Assembly: GCA_934511545.1 (NCBI GenBank)
Contig: CAKSWM010000077.1
Location: forward strand, 1-6,732
Direction of reading: 5' to 3'
Length of the DNA: 6,732 bases
From: an uncultured Oscillospiraceae bacterium
Lineage (GTDB): Bacteria; Bacillota; Clostridia; Oscillospirales; Oscillospiraceae
Below the pieces are notes generated by a model. The model saw only the letters and a list, made by a program, of their open reading frames with translations, made no database searches and was not told the DNA's origin. Of the stretch, positions 4,969 to 6,732 are shown in pieces; the stretch's first letter is position 1, and every line of letters begins with the position of its first letter. The translations under genes and the position numbers were made by a program.

Positions 4969-6651
4969 ATGCCATATGTGATAGGCGAAAACTGTTCGAC
5001 CTGCCATTACTGCTATAATGAATGTCCCGTCCACGCGATAGGCTTTGCCGGCAGAGACTATGCGATCGACCAGTCGAAGTGCATAGAATGCGGAAAATGT
5101 GCGGAGGTCTGTCCGAGCGGCATCATCAGAGACACCGGGGCCCCGGCTCCGCAGAAGCACGAAAAGCTCTTCATCGACTGCGACGTCGTTGTCATCGGCG
5201 GCGGCGGAGCGGGACTTGTCGCGGCCGCGAAGCTGGCCAAAAGCTCGAAAAACCGCGTGGTCCTGCTCGAAAAGGGACCGAAATGCGGCGGCAACACAAC
5301 TCTGGCCCACGGCTTTGCAAAGTCCGCGAAATACAGCGGCATGCATGAAAAGGCCGGACTGCCCGACGGACGGGAGAAGTTTATCGAGGAACTGATAAGC
5401 ATCAGTCCGGAGCTCGACGCGCAGCTCATCCGCGACGCACAGTATGCGCTCTGCGACATGTGCGACTTCCTGTTCAGTCTCGGCGGATATGAGGAATATT
5501 TCGAGATGTTCAAGATGGAGCACGGGCCGGACGCGGGCGAATACATAATCGAGTTTCCGAACCGCGTCGGAGATAATCTCAAGAGCACCGACCATTCGAT
5601 GGGTCCCGGCTGGCAGACCACCTTCGCCGTTAAAAAGCTGGAGGAGTTTGCCCGCGGCGCGGGAGTCACGATACTCCGGGAGACAGCCGCCGTGCAGCTG
5701 CACACGGACGAAAAGGGCGAAATATGCGGAGTTACGGCGCGCGATCCCGGCGGGGAGATCGGGATAAGGACACGCGCCTGCATCGTCGCCACGGGAGGCT
5801 TCTCCCGCAGCCGCGAGCTTATGGATAAGCTCCGCCCGAGCTTTTTCGAGGAGGCGGAGGTACACAGCTTTACCGTCGCTTCCAACACGGGCGACGGCGT
5901 GGCGCTCGTCGCCGGGGCCGGCGGCGTTATGGATTGGGAAAACGTCCGCGTTCCGATGTTCGGCCCGACGCACCACCCGTTCCATTACGGCGTCGTCCGG
6001 CTCGTCGAACAGCCGGAGACTGTGGATATCGATCTGCGGGGCCGCAGGTTCCGCAACGAGGGAAAGATGAGCGTTGAGGTCCTCGGCGCGATGGAAGCTC
6101 TGCCCGGCCACGCGGGCTGGGCGATACTGGATTCAAACACCGCGGAGATCATGGGAAAAAGGCTGGTCGAAACTGCCTCCGACCCCGTTGTACGCAGGGG
6201 CTTTGAATCCTGGCGCGAGCAGCTCGAGGAGGAAACGACCTTCGATCTCGCGGCGAAAAAGGCCGATACGCTCGAGGAACTGGCAGAGCTCATCGGAGTT
6301 CCCGCCGAAGAGTTCATGGACGAGATGAACAGATACAACGCCTTTTGTGAAAAGGGCGAGGACGACGACTTCGGCAAGGACCGCTCACAGCTCGTCCCGC
6401 TTGTGAAGGCCCCGTTCTATGCCTGCTATCTCTCCCGATTCAACGAAACGACGATGGGCGGCATACTCAACGACACGAACCTGAACGCCGTCCGCGCAGA
6501 CGGAAGCTCCATAGAGAGCCTGTTCGTCGCGGGAGACTGCTGCCGCGGACTTGTGACGCAGGACTTTATGAACAAGTTCGGCGACTGTGCCTGGGCCATG
6601 GCGAGCGGTTATCTCTGCGCGGAGAACGCGATCGAATTCCTTGCGCAATAA
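4969..6651 (+). CDS. Ferredoxin-fused FAD-dependent reductase (fumarate reductase flavoprotein-like), substrate unknown
   Basis: The 560-residue protein joins an N-terminal two-cluster ferredoxin to an FAD_binding_2 reductase. Two classic [4Fe-4S] motifs are present: C9/C12/C15/C19-P and C38/C41/C44/C48-P. The FAD Rossmann motif GGGGAG follows at 77-82, with the ribose-binding acidic residue E101 in LLEKG. The C-terminal FAD segment is LFVAGD, then MNKFGD (534-539). The fold resembles flavocytochrome c fumarate reductase, but the matching active-site positions differ: HTMGG becomes TTMGG (494-498), NRLGG becomes NKFGD, and the arginine after RF.NE is replaced near S368. A fumarate substrate is therefore unlikely; reduction of another conjugated double bond is plausible. 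No signal peptide or membrane segment is seen, so it is cytoplasmic and likely fed electrons by reduced ferredoxin or another Fe-S donor. AAGGAGG (4953-4959) sits 9 nt before ATG 4969. It is probably the first gene of an operon with the signal-peptide gene after it. The family call is strong; the substrate is unknown. Confidence 0.93.
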   Translation: MPYVIGENCSTCHYCYNECPVHAIGFAGRDYAIDQSKCIECGKCAEVCPSGIIRDTGAPAPQKHEKLFIDCDVVVIGGGGAGLVAAAKLAKSSKNRVVLLEKGPKCGGNTTLAHGFAKSAKYSGMHEKAGLPDGREKFIEELISISPELDAQLIRDAQYALCDMCDFLFSLGGYEEYFEMFKMEHGPDAGEYIIEFPNRVGDNLKSTDHSMGPGWQTTFAVKKLEEFARGAGVTILRETAAVQLHTDEKGEICGVTARDPGGEIGIRTRACIVATGGFSRSRELMDKLRPSFFEEAEVHSFTVASNTGDGVALVAGAGGVMDWENVRVPMFGPTHHPFHYGVVRLVEQPETVDIDLRGRRFRNEGKMSVEVLGAMEALPGHAGWAILDSNTAEIMGKRLVETASDPVVRRGFESWREQLEEETTFDLAAKKADTLEELAELIGVPAEEFMDEMNRYNAFCEKGEDDDFGKDRSQLVPLVKAPFYACYLSRFNETTMGGILNDTNLNAVRADGSSIESLFVAGDCCRGLVTQDFMNKFGDCAWAMASGYLCAENAIEFLAQ

Positions 6652-6653
6652 TA

Positions 6654-6668
6654 CTCTGCAATGCAGAG
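6654..6668 (+). other. Short intercistronic hairpin
   Basis: CTCTGC (6654-6659) and GCAGAG (6663-6668) form a perfect 6-bp stem with a 3-nt loop, directly after the flavoprotein stop codon. No T-run follows, so it is not an intrinsic terminator. It could slow 3' degradation or mark an mRNA processing point between the two genes, or be incidental. Confidence 0.45.
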
Positions 6669-6691
6669 GAAAAATAGAAGGAGGAAATGCA

Positions 6692-6732
6692 ATGAAAAAG
6701 ACTCTGGCACTGCTGACTGCGCTCGTGATGCT
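6692..6732 (+). CDS. Start of a secreted protein or lipoprotein (truncated by window end)
   Basis: Only the first 13 complete codons are visible. They read MKKTLALLTALVM: a basic N-terminus followed by a hydrophobic stretch, as in a Sec signal peptide. AAGGAGG (6678-6684) lies 7 nt before the ATG, an excellent start signal. The gene begins 40 nt after the flavoprotein stop with no terminator between, so the two are likely co-transcribed. In Clostridia such openings often belong to substrate-binding lipoproteins of ABC, TRAP or tripartite tricarboxylate transporters, which would suit delivery of the reductase substrate. No lipobox or mature sequence is visible, so the function is inference. 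Confidence 0.75.
   Translation, partial: MKKTLALLTALVM

Noticed and set aside
4897..6111. 404-codon open frame on the minus strand
   Set aside because: It is antisense to the flavoprotein, which carries clear Fe-S and FAD motifs. The minus frame has low-complexity composition, no recognisable motif and no supporting start signals.
6654..6668. Terminator after the flavoprotein gene
   Set aside because: The stem is only 6 bp and is followed by A-rich sequence, not a T-run, then a strong ribosome binding site, so read-through into the next gene is expected.
1..6732. CRISPR array, tRNA, rRNA, insertion sequence or phage elements
   Set aside because: No regularly spaced repeats, tRNA-like cloverleaf, transposase frame or terminal inverted repeats were found on reading both strands.

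Overview
The window looks like a stretch of chromosome from an anaerobic, low-level Gram-positive-type bacterium, most likely a GC-rich member of the Clostridia (Oscillospirales-like). This rests on strong AGGAGG ribosome binding sites, consensus vegetative promoters, compact intrinsic terminators with U-tracts, GC-rich genes that still use many ATA isoleucine codons, and an anaerobe-type gene content (radical SAM enzyme, acetyl-CoA hydrolase/transferase-family enzyme, ferredoxin-fused flavoprotein reductase). The taxonomic placement is inference; no rRNA or marker gene is present.

Layout: (1) positions 2-820 hold the C-terminal part of a radical SAM/SPASM protein, closed by a terminator whose perfect 17-bp stem contains the stop codon. 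(2) A consensus promoter (TTGACT, 18 bp, TATAAT) drives a single-gene unit encoding a 431-residue CoA-transferase of the butyrate/4-hydroxybutyrate CoA-transferase type (938-2233), with its own terminator. (3) A LysR-family regulator (2458-3378) has its own promoter, with an 18-bp dyad directly against the -35 box. (4) An AraC-family regulator (4701-3427, minus strand) converges on the LysR gene; the two share one bidirectional terminator with a perfect 22-bp stem. (5) A 267-bp divergent intergenic region carries a good promoter for the AraC gene and a dense group of inverted and direct repeats. (6) A 560-residue flavoprotein follows (4969-6651), with two N-terminal [4Fe-4S] clusters fused to a fumarate-reductase-type FAD domain. 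It is followed closely by the start of a signal-peptide protein (6692 to the window end), probably in the same operon.

How the parts may work together: the AraC-family protein, divergent from the flavoprotein, is the natural candidate to control it. The flavoprotein promoter has no good -10 box, and upstream of it lie TGAAAA direct repeats at near-helical spacing, which fits activator dependence. The LysR promoter and the flavoprotein upstream region share an identical 14-bp element in opposite orientation (2355-2368 and 4859-4872), so one regulator may act at both. By eye, the flavoprotein lacks the residues that bind and protonate fumarate in flavocytochrome c fumarate reductases, so it is probably a reductase for some other unsaturated substrate. 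With a likely secreted binding protein downstream and a CoA-transferase nearby, the locus may import and reduce or ferment a carboxylic acid that cannot be named from this sequence.
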